Assembly (NCBI RefSeq): GCF_001439815.1
Contig: NZ_JYLM01000011.1
Location: 62,001-126,000, forward strand
From: Pseudomonas orientalis
GTDB taxonomy: Bacteria; Pseudomonadota; Gammaproteobacteria; Pseudomonadales; Pseudomonadaceae
Direction: 5' to 3'
DNA: 64,000 nucleotides
Below the pieces are notes generated by a model. The model saw nothing but the letters and a program-made list of their open reading frames with translations. It ran no database searches and was not told the DNA's origin. Made by a program: the position numbers and the translations under genes. This document shows, one piece after another, positions 16,897 to 25,985 of the stretch. Within the stretch, counting starts at the first letter, position 1. Every line of letters starts with the position of its first letter.

Positions 16897-17778
16897 TCAG
16901 AAAGTACGCGAAATCGACGCCACCCAACGGTTTTCATCCGTGGCGCGCACATGGCCGTCGTCCTCGGCCATGTACAACTCGCGCGCGCGCGTCTTGGCGG
17001 TGACAAAGTCCAGCCCCCAATCGAAGCCCCACAAGTGATGGATCAGGCCGATGTCGTAGTCCGCCGCGTTCGCTTCGGAGAAATTGACGATTTGCTGATA
17101 GCCCGCATGCAGCTTGAGCGTGGTGTTCATGCCGAGTGCGTATTTGTAGTCCAGGTCATAGAGCATGCTGCCACGGGAGTTGCGGTCGCCCTTGGCGTAA
17201 CATTCCAAGCCCTTGGTGGGATCGTCGCGGAACTGCAACTGGGCCCCGCACACGCCACCGGTGTTGGCACCACGGTAGGTTTTTGACAAGACCCGCGCGA
17301 CTCGACCTTCCAGCGCGCCGTAACCGATTTCCAGCACGGCGAACTGGCTGTTGTAGTTGGTCGTACGCTCATCGGTTGGAGTGAAAGTGTCGAAGTCGAA
17401 TTTGTTCGGCGCCTTGAACTGCGCCCCCGGGAACATCTCCGCCGCCAGGCCCACGCCGTAGTGCCACGCTTCCGGGTCGCCAAAGCGATAACCGCCGGCG
17501 AGCAAGACGCCCAGTCCATCACCTTCAAGAAACTGCTTTTTGCTGACGGTGGTGAACTCGGCAAGCGCGACCAGGCCACTTTCATGGGCAACCTGAACGG
17601 TGACGCGGGCGCCGGGATGATTCAAGGAATCCGAAACGCCCCGAGTGCGGACGTCGGATACCGCCTTGGCCGTGACATCGATGGCATAGCTGGCCATTTC
17701 GTCGGCGAAGGCCAGGGATGGGCTGACAATGGGCCACAGCAAGGCGGCCATCAGATAATGGTGTGTTGTTGCACGCAT
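16897..17778 (-). CDS. TorF-family outer-membrane protein (putative porin)
   Basis: 293 aa with a signal peptide (MAALLWPIVSPSLAFA) followed by a beta-barrel of alternating residues that ends in ISRTF, a terminal Phe typical of outer-membrane barrels. The early motif AVSDVRTRGVSDSLNHP is characteristic of the TorF/gcw_chp family. AGGAGAG precedes ATG 17778. As first gene of the kinase/aldolase operon it probably admits the substrate across the outer membrane. Confidence 0.82.
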   Translation of the reverse strand: MRATTHHYLMAALLWPIVSPSLAFADEMASYAIDVTAKAVSDVRTRGVSDSLNHPGARVTVQVAHESGLVALAEFTTVSKKQFLEGDGLGVLLAGGYRFGDPEAWHYGVGLAAEMFPGAQFKAPNKFDFDTFTPTDERTTNYNSQFAVLEIGYGALEGRVARVLSKTYRGANTGGVCGAQLQFRDDPTKGLECYAKGDRNSRGSMLYDLDYKYALGMNTTLKLHAGYQQIVNFSEANAADYDIGLIHHLWGFDWGLDFVTAKTRARELYMAEDDGHVRATDENRWVASISRTF

Positions 17779-17805
17779 GAGGCTCTCCTACAAGAAAGGT
17801 CGGAT

Positions 17806-18231
17806 TTACAAAGTGCAAACCGGTGCAGGAGGCAGTGAGGCAATGCGTTCGAATTGCTCTGTCTTGCCGAGAATCTCGGTGCCGACAAAAGCCCGGACAT
17901 TGAGGATTCCCTCTTTGACCCGAACGACGCCTTTGTATTTTTTATGATCACGGGGGTCGAACACCCAGCCATCGCGCCACGCTTGCTGGTCAAAACGCTC
18001 CAGCTGCATGATCTGTACGCCGCAATCGTTTGTGGTGGAGGCCACGTCCTTGACCCAGACCACCTTTCCACACAGCGCGCCAGGCTTGTCGGCGCAATCG
18101 TCTACCTTGACCACAGCGTCCTTTTCCGACGTGAGCCACAGGCCCTTGGCCTCCTGTGGGCCCGCTGCCGCATAACCGCTGGAAGAGCACACCAGTGCCA
18201 GGGAAAGGAAAAGCCATTGCCGAGCGTTCAT
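17806..18231 (-). CDS. DUF2147 family exported protein
   Basis: 141 aa with a cleavable signal peptide (WLFLSLALVCSSSGYAAA). The DUF2147 pattern is visible: GLWLTSEKDAVVKVDDC, LCGKVVWVKD, DPRDHKKYKGVVRV and ILNVRAFVGTEILGKTEQFER. Function is not known; the fold is lipocalin-like in related proteins. It leads the minus-strand operon, 27 nt upstream of the porin, and is divergent from a TetR gene. Confidence 0.82.
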   Translation of the reverse strand: MNARQWLFLSLALVCSSSGYAAAGPQEAKGLWLTSEKDAVVKVDDCADKPGALCGKVVWVKDVASTTNDCGVQIMQLERFDQQAWRDGWVFDPRDHKKYKGVVRVKEGILNVRAFVGTEILGKTEQFERIASLPPAPVCTL

Positions 18232-18309
18232 AAGTAGTCACCTGTATTTTTTGTTTTAAGAGACCGTCACACTAACGACACATCGGTTATGATAGTCATC
18301 GCTACACGA

Positions 18310-18321
18310 TAGTTATAACTA
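18310..18321. promoter_or_regulatory. Palindromic operator candidate (TetR type)
   Basis: A perfect 12-bp palindrome TAGTTATAACTA lies in the 162-nt gap between the DUF2147/porin/kinase operon and the divergent TetR gene. The position suits an operator controlling both sides. Binding is inferred, not shown. Confidence 0.5.
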
Positions 18322-18393
18322 CCATTATCGAGCTCAGCAACATTTTTTTTCATTTTGATAAGCTGACTCTTCACCCTTTTTTGCCAGGTACCT

Positions 18394-19068
18394 ATGGTCA
18401 AGCCCAACACTGCCAGCGCCCGCGCCGCCGCCACCGGGAAAACCCAGGAACACAAGAAGCCGCCTGCACAGCAACGCAGCACCGAGACCTACGAACGCAT
18501 CCTGGTCGCCACCGCGCAGACCCTGTGCGACGTTGGCATCGAACGCCTGTCCACCAACCTGGTCTGCGAATGTGCCGGGCTGACGCCGCCGGCGCTGTAC
18601 CGCTACTTTCCGAACAAATACGCACTGCTGAGCGTGCTGGGTGAACGTCTGCTGGAGAAACAGAACGGCCTGATCGACAACTGGATCACGCCGCAGCTGT
18701 TGTCCGGACCGCCCGAAGTCCTGGAGTCGGCGCTCGCCGAGCTGATCCTGGACACCTACCGGGTCACCCAGGCGACGCTGGGCGGCATGTGGATTCTCAA
18801 GGGCTTGCGCGCCGTACCGGCACTGGAGCACGTGCGGCTCGACTCCCACCGCAAGGTGTCCGCCGCACAGGCGCAGATCCTCGCGGCGATATTTCCACAG
18901 GCCGATCCTCAACAGCTGGCCACCGCTGCCCGTGTCGCGGTGGAGATGATTCACGCCACGATCGAACTGTTGTTCGATGAGTCCATGGACCCCAAAAACG
19001 TATGTGCGATGGTCGCGTCGATGATTGTCAGCCATCTGGATCGGTTGGCGCCTGCTCCAAGCGCATGA
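18394..19068 (+). CDS. TetR family transcriptional regulator
   Basis: 224 aa. A basic, low-complexity tail of ~30 residues precedes a TetR-type helix-turn-helix (GIERLSTNLVCECAGLTPPALYRYFPNKYALL). The C-terminal domain would bind a ligand. Divergent from the DUF2147-porin-kinase operon and probably its repressor, given the palindrome between them. Confidence 0.88.
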   Translation: MVKPNTASARAAATGKTQEHKKPPAQQRSTETYERILVATAQTLCDVGIERLSTNLVCECAGLTPPALYRYFPNKYALLSVLGERLLEKQNGLIDNWITPQLLSGPPEVLESALAELILDTYRVTQATLGGMWILKGLRAVPALEHVRLDSHRKVSAAQAQILAAIFPQADPQQLATAARVAVEMIHATIELLFDESMDPKNVCAMVASMIVSHLDRLAPAPSA

Positions 19069-19208
19069 AGTGAAGTGCGGGCGAACATGGCCGGCGTGAA
19101 CCCGTTGGCCGGCCGCATCGCACCTTCATCGTCATCCAGACACGCTTTACCCTCCCAGCGGCGAGACCACGCGTCATTTCACTTACCGCTGAACTCATTG
19201 GGTCCTTC

Positions 19209-20429
19209 ATGCGCCGTGTCGAAACTGCCCCGCTGCTTCCCGCTCGCGATTACGCCTATTACCACCAGGTGCTGGACGGGGTGCGGTTACCTGCCGCGTT
19301 CGTCGACCTGGATGCGCTGACCGCCAACCTCCAGCAGTTGGGCAAACGTGCCGGGCGCCTGCCCGTGCGGCTGGTGACCAAATCCATACGTTCGGTGGAG
19401 ATGATGCGGATGATCATGAGCGCAGCGCCCTTCGTGCAGGGCCTGCTGTGCTACTCCGCCGCCGAGGCCGCCTGGCTGGCCAGCCTGGGTTTCGACGATA
19501 TCGTGGTGGCCTACCCGACGGTCGATGCGCGCAGCCTGGTCAAAGTCGCCTGCCAGTTGCGCCGGGGACGCTCGATTACGCTGATGGTCGACAATCGGGC
19601 TCAGGTGCAGGCGATCAACGAGGTCGCGGTGACGCAAGGCGTGGTCATGCCGTTGGCCATCGATCTGGATATGTCCTCGGTTTTTCCAGGGCTGTACTTC
19701 GGTGTGCACCGCTCGCCGACCAATGACGAGGCGAGTGCACTGGCCCTGGCCGCCGCTATCGCCGCTTCGCAAGGCGTCGAGCTGCAGGGCCTGATGGGCT
19801 ACGAAGGGCAGATCGCCGGGCTGATGGACGCGGTGCCGGGCCAAGCCATCAAGAATGTGATCATCCGTTTTCTCAAACGTCGTTCCATTGCCCAGGTCAA
19901 TAAACGCCGTGAGCAGGTGGTGCATGCCTTGCGCAGGGCCGGCCACACTTTGCGGTTCGTGAACGGCGGCGGCACGGGCAGTTTTGAAAGCACCCGTCTC
20001 GACCCTTCAGTGACCGAGTTGGCGGCTGGCTCCGGCCTGTACGCGCCGACTCTGTTCGACCACTACCAAGCCTTTGAACTGACGCCCGCCGCCGGCTTTG
20101 CCTTGCCCGTGACACGCACCCAGGCCCCCGGCGTGATGGTGTGTTCCGGCGGCGGTTACATCGCCTCCGGGCCTGCGGGCAAGGACCGATTGCCCCAGCC
20201 CTGGTTACCTGGCGGCTGGCGTTTGATCGACAACGAAGCCGCCGGCGAAGTCCAGACCCCCTTGCGGGGCAACCTGGATGACGCCTTGAACATCGGTGAT
20301 CCGATGCTGTTCCGTCACGCCAAGGCGGGCGAGTTGTGTGAACGTTTCGATGAATTGCTAGTGATCAGCAACGGCCGTGTGATGGAACGCGTGCCGACGT
20401 ATCGCGGCGAAGGCAAGAACTTCTTCTGA
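19209..20429 (+). CDS. D-threonine aldolase-like PLP enzyme (amino acid deaminase/aldolase)
   Basis: 406 aa, fold type III PLP enzyme with an alanine-racemase-like barrel. The PLP lysine is in VRLVTKSIRS near residue 58. Other signs are LMGYEGQIAG, VNGGGTGSFE, ELAAGSGLYAPTLFDHY and the C-terminal metal-site stretch NIGDPMLFRHAKAGELCERF. It would cleave or deaminate a D-beta-hydroxy amino acid. No strong ribosome site precedes ATG 19209. It is followed at 54 nt by an aldehyde dehydrogenase and then an AraC gene, which suggests that an aldehyde product is oxidised next. Confidence 0.82.
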   Translation: MRRVETAPLLPARDYAYYHQVLDGVRLPAAFVDLDALTANLQQLGKRAGRLPVRLVTKSIRSVEMMRMIMSAAPFVQGLLCYSAAEAAWLASLGFDDIVVAYPTVDARSLVKVACQLRRGRSITLMVDNRAQVQAINEVAVTQGVVMPLAIDLDMSSVFPGLYFGVHRSPTNDEASALALAAAIAASQGVELQGLMGYEGQIAGLMDAVPGQAIKNVIIRFLKRRSIAQVNKRREQVVHALRRAGHTLRFVNGGGTGSFESTRLDPSVTELAAGSGLYAPTLFDHYQAFELTPAAGFALPVTRTQAPGVMVCSGGGYIASGPAGKDRLPQPWLPGGWRLIDNEAAGEVQTPLRGNLDDALNIGDPMLFRHAKAGELCERFDELLVISNGRVMERVPTYRGEGKNFF

Positions 20430-20483
20430 TGACCCGCGCGCTCCAACCCGCCTCTTCCGGCATCACGCCCAAGGAATACCGTC

Positions 20484-21920
20484 ATGAACCAGCCCATCAG
20501 CAGCCTGCCCTCCTCGCTTGAACCCGTGCCGTTGCTCAATGAGCTGTTCACCGCGCAACAAGCCGCCGTGTATGCCCAGGGTGCTCCCAGCTACGCGCAG
20601 CGCATCGCTGCCCTGGACGCGGTGTTACGCCTGGTGAGCGATCACCATGATCAACTGTTGGAAGCGGTGAGCGCCGATTTCGGCAACCGTTCGTTCGCCG
20701 AGACCCAACTCAGTGAGCTGATGCCCATCGTCAACGGCATCAAGCATATCCGCGCGCACCTCAAAGCCTGGATGCGCCCCAGCAAACGCAAGGTGGGCAT
20801 CGCCTTCAAGCCCGCATCGGCCAAGGTGATCTATCAACCCTTGGGCGTGGTGGGCATTCTGGCGCCCTGGAACTATCCGCTGACGCTGACCCTGGCGCCG
20901 CTGGTGGAAGCACTGGCGGCGGGCAATCGGGTGATGATCAAACCGTCGGAGCTGACCCCGCGCACCGCCGCGTTGCTGCAATACTTGCTGGCCCAGACCT
21001 TTCCCGCCGACCAGGTCACCGTGGTCATCGGCGACGCGCAATTGGCCGGGCGTTTCAGTGAGCTGCCGTTCGATCACTTGTTGTTTACCGGCTCCTCCCA
21101 GGTCGGACGCCTGGTGATGGCGGCCGCGGCGCGCAACCTGACTCCGGTGACCCTGGAGTTGGGAGGCAAGTCACCGGTTGTGCTCACGGCTGATTTCCCG
21201 CTGAAAAAAGCCGCACGCATGATCGCCATCGGCAAGTTGTTCAACGCCGGGCAAACCTGTGTCGCCCCCGATTACGTGCTGGTACCGCGCCAGCTGGTCG
21301 AGCGCTTTGCCACCGAATGGATGGCGGCGGCCAAGCAGCTGTACCCCAGCATCGACGGCAACAAAGACTACACCTCGATTATTTCGCGGCGTCACTATGA
21401 GCGCCTGTTGAACCTGGTGGATCAGGCCATCGTGGCTGGGGCCAAGGTATGGCAGGACAGCGCGTTCGATAAGACCACCGAGCGCAAAATCCCACCGACC
21501 CTGCTGACCGATGTGCCGCTGAGCACCGACATCATGCGCGAGGAAATCTTCGGCCCGCTGTTGCCGGTGGTCGCCTATGACAGCCTCGACGAGGCGCTGG
21601 CATTTATCAATACACGTCCCAAACCCTTGGCGCTGTATTGCTTCTCCAACGATCGAAACTGCGTTGAACACGTGGTCCGGCACACACGCTCGGGCGGTGT
21701 GACGATCAATGGCACCATGCTGCACGCGACCCAGGACGACCTGCCCTTCGGTGGCGTTGGTGAAAGCGGCACGGGTGCCTACCATGGCTATGAAGGGTTT
21801 GTGCGGCTGTCCCATGCGCGTGGCGTATTCAAGCTGAGCCCCTTCAATATGTCCGACAAGGTCGCGGCGCCGTATGGGCGGCTGACACGCCTGGTCACCC
21901 GCCTGATGCTGGGCAAATAA
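20484..21920 (+). CDS. Coniferyl-aldehyde-dehydrogenase-type ALDH
   Basis: NAD(P)-dependent aldehyde dehydrogenase of 478 aa. VGILAPWNYPLTL near residue 130, FTGSSQVGR near 200, the glutamate motif ELGGKSP near 225, and the catalytic cysteine in FNAGQTCVAPD near 260. The short form without an N-terminal extension and the hydrophobic C-terminus match the CalB/fatty aldehyde group. AAGGAATACC precedes ATG 20484. Probably oxidises the aldehyde from the preceding aldolase. Confidence 0.88.
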   Translation: MNQPISSLPSSLEPVPLLNELFTAQQAAVYAQGAPSYAQRIAALDAVLRLVSDHHDQLLEAVSADFGNRSFAETQLSELMPIVNGIKHIRAHLKAWMRPSKRKVGIAFKPASAKVIYQPLGVVGILAPWNYPLTLTLAPLVEALAAGNRVMIKPSELTPRTAALLQYLLAQTFPADQVTVVIGDAQLAGRFSELPFDHLLFTGSSQVGRLVMAAAARNLTPVTLELGGKSPVVLTADFPLKKAARMIAIGKLFNAGQTCVAPDYVLVPRQLVERFATEWMAAAKQLYPSIDGNKDYTSIISRRHYERLLNLVDQAIVAGAKVWQDSAFDKTTERKIPPTLLTDVPLSTDIMREEIFGPLLPVVAYDSLDEALAFINTRPKPLALYCFSNDRNCVEHVVRHTRSGGVTINGTMLHATQDDLPFGGVGESGTGAYHGYEGFVRLSHARGVFKLSPFNMSDKVAAPYGRLTRLVTRLMLGK

Positions 21921-21941
21921 CCGCGCGACAAGGAGTACGGC

Positions 21942-22955
21942 ATGCTCGGTCCCCTGCGGCACACCGCCGACTTACCGGTCAACCTGCTGCGCAGTCTGGC
22001 GCAGCTGATCGCGCAACTGGGCCTGGACCCGGATCGGCTGTGCCTGGGGCTGGGTTTCAACCTCGCGGACCTCGCCAACCCGCAAAGCCGGGTGTCGATC
22101 CGTCAGGCGTGCCTGATGATCAAGCGCGCCCTGGACATGACCCAGGGCCGCGACAGAGGGCTGGGCCTGGACATGAGCGCGACCGAGTCCATCGCCTCCA
22201 TGGGCCTGGTGGGTTATGCGATGTTGACCAGCGCCACCCTCGGCAACGCGATCGCACTGGGCATCGACATGCAGAAGCAGACCGGCGCGCTGTTGAGCTT
22301 CGAACACCTTGAATCCCCAGGGCATATCACGCTCCAGGTCGCCTGCGCGTTTCATGAACCCGAGGTCCTGACCTTTCTGGTGGAAGAAGCCTTCGGCATG
22401 CTCCTGAATATCGCGCGTACCCTCGCGGGCCCGGCGTTCAGCCCGTCCTCGATCGAGCTGACTTACCCAAGGCCCACCTACGCCGACCACTATGAGCACC
22501 TGTTCCGATGCCCGGTGCACTTCGACTGCAAGGACAACCTGTTTGTCTGCGCCAATCACTGGGCCAACACCCCCATCGGTACTCACGATGCGTTGAGCAA
22601 TCGACAAGTGGTGGAGTTGCTGGAGATGAGTGCCGAACGGGGCGGCGAAATCGAGTTCGTCGAATCCATCGAGCGTATCCTGCGCCGCGATCTGCGCACG
22701 CCCCTCAACTTGTCTGCCGTAGCCGCGCAGCTGTGCATGAGCGAGCGCACCCTGCGCCGACGCCTGGCGCAGAATCAGAGGCCCTATCAAGCCATTCTGG
22801 ATGATCTGCGCAAGCAGCGCGCGTTGTCGTTGCTGGGCAATGTGCGTATGACGCTGGATGAGGTCGCTTATGAGGTGGGCTTCAGCGACGCGCAGAACTT
22901 CCGCAAGGCGTTCAAGCGCTGGACCGGGCATGGCCCGCGCCAGACGCGGGCTTGA
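21942..22955 (+). CDS. AraC family regulator, OruR-like
   Basis: 337 aa, same architecture as the regulator at 9428: N-terminal Arabinose_bd-type domain (SMGLVGYAMLTSATLGNAIALGI) and C-terminal AraC helix-turn-helix (LSAVAAQLCMSERTLRRRLA and TLDEVAYEVGFSDAQNFRKAFKRW). AAGGAG sits 6 nt before ATG 21942. It follows the aldehyde dehydrogenase by 21 nt and probably controls this small operon. Confidence 0.9.
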   Translation: MLGPLRHTADLPVNLLRSLAQLIAQLGLDPDRLCLGLGFNLADLANPQSRVSIRQACLMIKRALDMTQGRDRGLGLDMSATESIASMGLVGYAMLTSATLGNAIALGIDMQKQTGALLSFEHLESPGHITLQVACAFHEPEVLTFLVEEAFGMLLNIARTLAGPAFSPSSIELTYPRPTYADHYEHLFRCPVHFDCKDNLFVCANHWANTPIGTHDALSNRQVVELLEMSAERGGEIEFVESIERILRRDLRTPLNLSAVAAQLCMSERTLRRRLAQNQRPYQAILDDLRKQRALSLLGNVRMTLDEVAYEVGFSDAQNFRKAFKRWTGHGPRQTRA

Positions 22956-22961
22956 CCACCG

Positions 22962-24497
22962 TCACTCCCTAGGCTTTTGACTGAACGCTTCCAACCGCAG
23001 ACCATGCCAGGCGATCGCCAGCAGGCGCAAGCGTTGCGGCCCGTACAGCGCTTGAATAAAACGTTCGAACAGCGTGAATTTACGCTGCGTGTAGGGGTAC
23101 CAGTTGGCTTCGATCTTGCTGCCGGACTTGTCGATCAGCACCGCCTTGCTACGGGTGAACCCCAGCAATCCCTCCGGCCCGCGCAGTTTGCCGAAGCCGC
23201 TTTTCTTTGCACCGCCAAACGGCAAACCTGGGTTGCCCTCGCTCATGTTGACGTTATTGATCGACACCCCACCCACTTCCAACGCACCGGCCACCCGCAG
23301 CGCGCGTTGCGGGTCGGCGGTAAACACACTGGCACACAAGCCGTAGTGGGTATCATTGGCCAACTCAATGGCCTGTGCTTCGCTGCTGAAGGCCATGACC
23401 GGCAACACCGGCCCGAAGGTTTCCTCGGTCCACACCCGCATCCGGGGCGTGACGCGGTCCAGAATAATTGGCTGCACGGTCAGGCAGTTCGCGCTGGGGA
23501 TGGCACCGAATCGCAGGCGCGCACCAAGGTTCAGGGCATCCTGGACATGCTCGATGACCTTGTCGCGCTGAAAGTCCACGGTCATGCGCCCGACATCGGC
23601 ATCGCCATTATCGCCCACACGCACAACAAGCTTTTGCGCCTCCTTGACCAAGTTGTCGACAAAACGATCTTGTATGCTGTGCTCCACCAACAGCCTCTCC
23701 ACGCCGCTGCAGGATTGCCCGGCGTTGGTGAAACCGCCCCACAGCGCCGCTGCTACCGAGCGTGCGATGGGTGCGTCGGCAAATACAATCATCGGATCCT
23801 TACCTCCCAACTCCAGCTCGACCGGAATCAACTCGCGACTGGCCTGGGCCATGATTTTGCTGCCGGTGGGGCCGCTACCGGTAAAGAAGATCTTCGCCGG
23901 CTGTTGATCGATCAACGCAGAACCCAGGCTGCCGGTGCCGTACACCACTTGGACCAGCGCTTGCAAAATGGGCGAACACGCCAGGACGCGCTCGACCAAC
24001 CCCTTGCAGGGTGCATGTTCGGAGGGTTTATAGACCACCGCATTGCCCGTTACGATCGCCGCCGCGATGCCCGTGATTGCGTTATGGAAGGGGTAATTCC
24101 AGGGGCAGATGATCAGCACGACGCCCAAGGGTTCGTGCAGCAGCAACGACTGCTTGCCCAGCAGCGTAATCGGCGTCTTGACCTTTTCCGGCCTCAGCAG
24201 CCGTTCGGCATTGCTTTCCAGCCAGTTGAGCCAATCGAGGGTGCCGAGAATTTCAGCGACCAGCGCATCCGTTCGACATTTACCCACCTCCTGCATGACC
24301 TGCGCGATGATCATCGAGCGATCGGCCAAAATCGTTTGTTTGAGCTTGGACAGCTCCGCCAGACGTGCCCGTATCGACAGCTGAGAATGGGTGCTGAACG
24401 CCTGCCGGGCCTTCGCAAATGCGACTTGGGCAGTCTCGGTTTCGCAGGGCTGCGTAATGTCGAGCGGATTAGCTTTCAACTCAAAGGGGGTGTCCAT
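22962..24497 (-). CDS. Aldehyde dehydrogenase family protein
   Basis: About 511 aa. VVLIICPWNYPFHNAI near residue 135, FFTGSGPTGSKIM near 205, ELELGGKDPM near 230, and the catalytic Cys in NAGQSCSGVERLL near 265. The sequence resembles NAD-linked semialdehyde dehydrogenases. ATG 24497 has GAGGAGCG upstream; a longer ATG at 24524 lacks one. Convergent with the AraC gene (6 nt apart). The substrate is not evident. Confidence 0.88.
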   Translation of the reverse strand: MDTPFELKANPLDITQPCETETAQVAFAKARQAFSTHSQLSIRARLAELSKLKQTILADRSMIIAQVMQEVGKCRTDALVAEILGTLDWLNWLESNAERLLRPEKVKTPITLLGKQSLLLHEPLGVVLIICPWNYPFHNAITGIAAAIVTGNAVVYKPSEHAPCKGLVERVLACSPILQALVQVVYGTGSLGSALIDQQPAKIFFTGSGPTGSKIMAQASRELIPVELELGGKDPMIVFADAPIARSVAAALWGGFTNAGQSCSGVERLLVEHSIQDRFVDNLVKEAQKLVVRVGDNGDADVGRMTVDFQRDKVIEHVQDALNLGARLRFGAIPSANCLTVQPIILDRVTPRMRVWTEETFGPVLPVMAFSSEAQAIELANDTHYGLCASVFTADPQRALRVAGALEVGGVSINNVNMSEGNPGLPFGGAKKSGFGKLRGPEGLLGFTRSKAVLIDKSGSKIEANWYPYTQRKFTLFERFIQALYGPQRLRLLAIAWHGLRLEAFSQKPRE

Positions 24498-24737
24498 GCA
24501 ACGCTCCTCGGGATCATCAACCAACCTCCAAGGTAACGGGCTGCAGCATCGTGAGGCAGGGTTGAGACGGACGAAAACCGGTTAAAAACGGCTAGCTGAT
24601 AACGCCCTGCTGAACCTCAGCTGAAAGCAATGACTATCGGGCTTAAATCATTTGATAAATAACCGCGCCTATTCAGATCATGGCGAGCCTGTTTCGCAAG
24701 GCTTGGCCGCCTGTATTGAACCCTCAGGAAACCGCCG

Positions 24738-25985
24738 TTGACGTTCTCGATTCCCCAGTGTCTTTCAGCCCTCGTGTTAGCTGCCGCTGCGCTGGTCGCG
24801 CAACCCTCTCTGGGGGCAAGCCATGCCGACGGTTTTGCCAAAGACGTGACCGGAGGTGGCCAGGCTGGCACCGTGCATCCCGCAACCCTGGACGAACTGA
24901 AAAAAGCTCTTTGCGCGAGCTTCGACACCCGGGGCAATTGCACCGATGACACCCCGCGTGTGATTGCTCTGGACCATACGTTTGATTTTCGCGGTTCGGT
25001 TGTGTCCGACGGCAGCGCCCAAGTCACGGATGCCGGTTGCATGGCCAACGCCTGCCCCCACGGCGGTGGGCAGTGGGCAATCGACGGCGCCAATCATTTT
25101 TGCCAGTCTAAACCGCCGGCCACGGTGACTTATGACAAGGCAGGCTTGCAGCGTTTGAAGATCGGTTCGAACAAGACCCTGCTCGGTGTGGGCGCCCATG
25201 CCGGTATCCAGGGCATGGGGTTGTTCATCGGCAGCGGCGCGCACAATGTCATCGTGCGCAACCTGGTCCTCTCGGACATCAATCCCCGCGTGGTCTGGGG
25301 CGGCGACGCACTCACGCTGGACGATGCCGATGGCGTATGGATCGATCACGACACCTTTGCGCGTATCGGTCGACAGATGATCGTGACCGGCTGGGGCAGC
25401 GCGACCCATGTGACAATCTCCAACAACGAATTCGACGGCCGCACGCCCTACTCCGCGACCTGCGATGGTCATCATTACTGGGTATGGTTGTTTCTGGGCC
25501 ATCACGACACCCTGACGCTGCTCAACAACTATGTGCATGACACCTCGGGACGCGCCCCTCATTCCGGCGGCATGGGCAATGCCGAAGTGCGCGCGCAACT
25601 GGTCAATAACCTGTTTGTTCATCTGACATACCAGGGCGCGGTCATGTCGCGTACCGCCAGCTCCTATCTACTGGTGGAAGGCAATGACTTCGAAGACGTG
25701 TCCCACCCGCTGTTCAACGATACCCAGCAACCGGGCAGCGCGTATGCCCTCTTCACGCCCCTCCCACCGTCGCCCGACGATGGCTGCCAGGCTGCGCTGG
25801 GCAGGCCCTGTGTCGCCAACCGGCAGCGCCTGAGTGGCGATGATTATCGTCCCCGGGATGCTTCTGTGCTGGAGGCGTTCAAGGCCTACCGTCAATACCT
25901 TGTTGCACCGCAGCCAGCCGACATTGCGCGAATTGGCGTGCTGCGCGATGCCGGTGCGGGCCAGCTCACCCCTGGAAACCACTGA
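24738..25985 (+). CDS. Secreted pectate lyase, PL1 family
   Basis: Extracellular enzyme cleaving polygalacturonate by beta-elimination. 415 aa. Signal peptide (LSALVLAAAALVAQPSLGA) followed by a parallel beta-helix. Motifs: GVWIDHDTFARIG (the vWiDH signature), VTGWGSATHVTISNNEFDGR, and NLFVHLTYQGAVMS. Start codon is TTG at 24738 with AGGAAA seven bases before it, and no in-frame ATG precedes the signal peptide. The next lyase starts within its stop codon (TGATG). A T2SS such as Hxc could export it, but the link is inferred. Confidence 0.87.
   Translation: MTFSIPQCLSALVLAAAALVAQPSLGASHADGFAKDVTGGGQAGTVHPATLDELKKALCASFDTRGNCTDDTPRVIALDHTFDFRGSVVSDGSAQVTDAGCMANACPHGGGQWAIDGANHFCQSKPPATVTYDKAGLQRLKIGSNKTLLGVGAHAGIQGMGLFIGSGAHNVIVRNLVLSDINPRVVWGGDALTLDDADGVWIDHDTFARIGRQMIVTGWGSATHVTISNNEFDGRTPYSATCDGHHYWVWLFLGHHDTLTLLNNYVHDTSGRAPHSGGMGNAEVRAQLVNNLFVHLTYQGAVMSRTASSYLLVEGNDFEDVSHPLFNDTQQPGSAYALFTPLPPSPDDGCQAALGRPCVANRQRLSGDDYRPRDASVLEAFKAYRQYLVAPQPADIARIGVLRDAGAGQLTPGNH

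Noticed and set aside
22977..24536. Long plus-strand open frame (519 aa) opposite the aldehyde dehydrogenase
   Set aside because: It is antisense to a clear ALDH with all motifs, and its own protein is a Gln/His/Arg-rich low-complexity sequence typical of GC-rich shadows.
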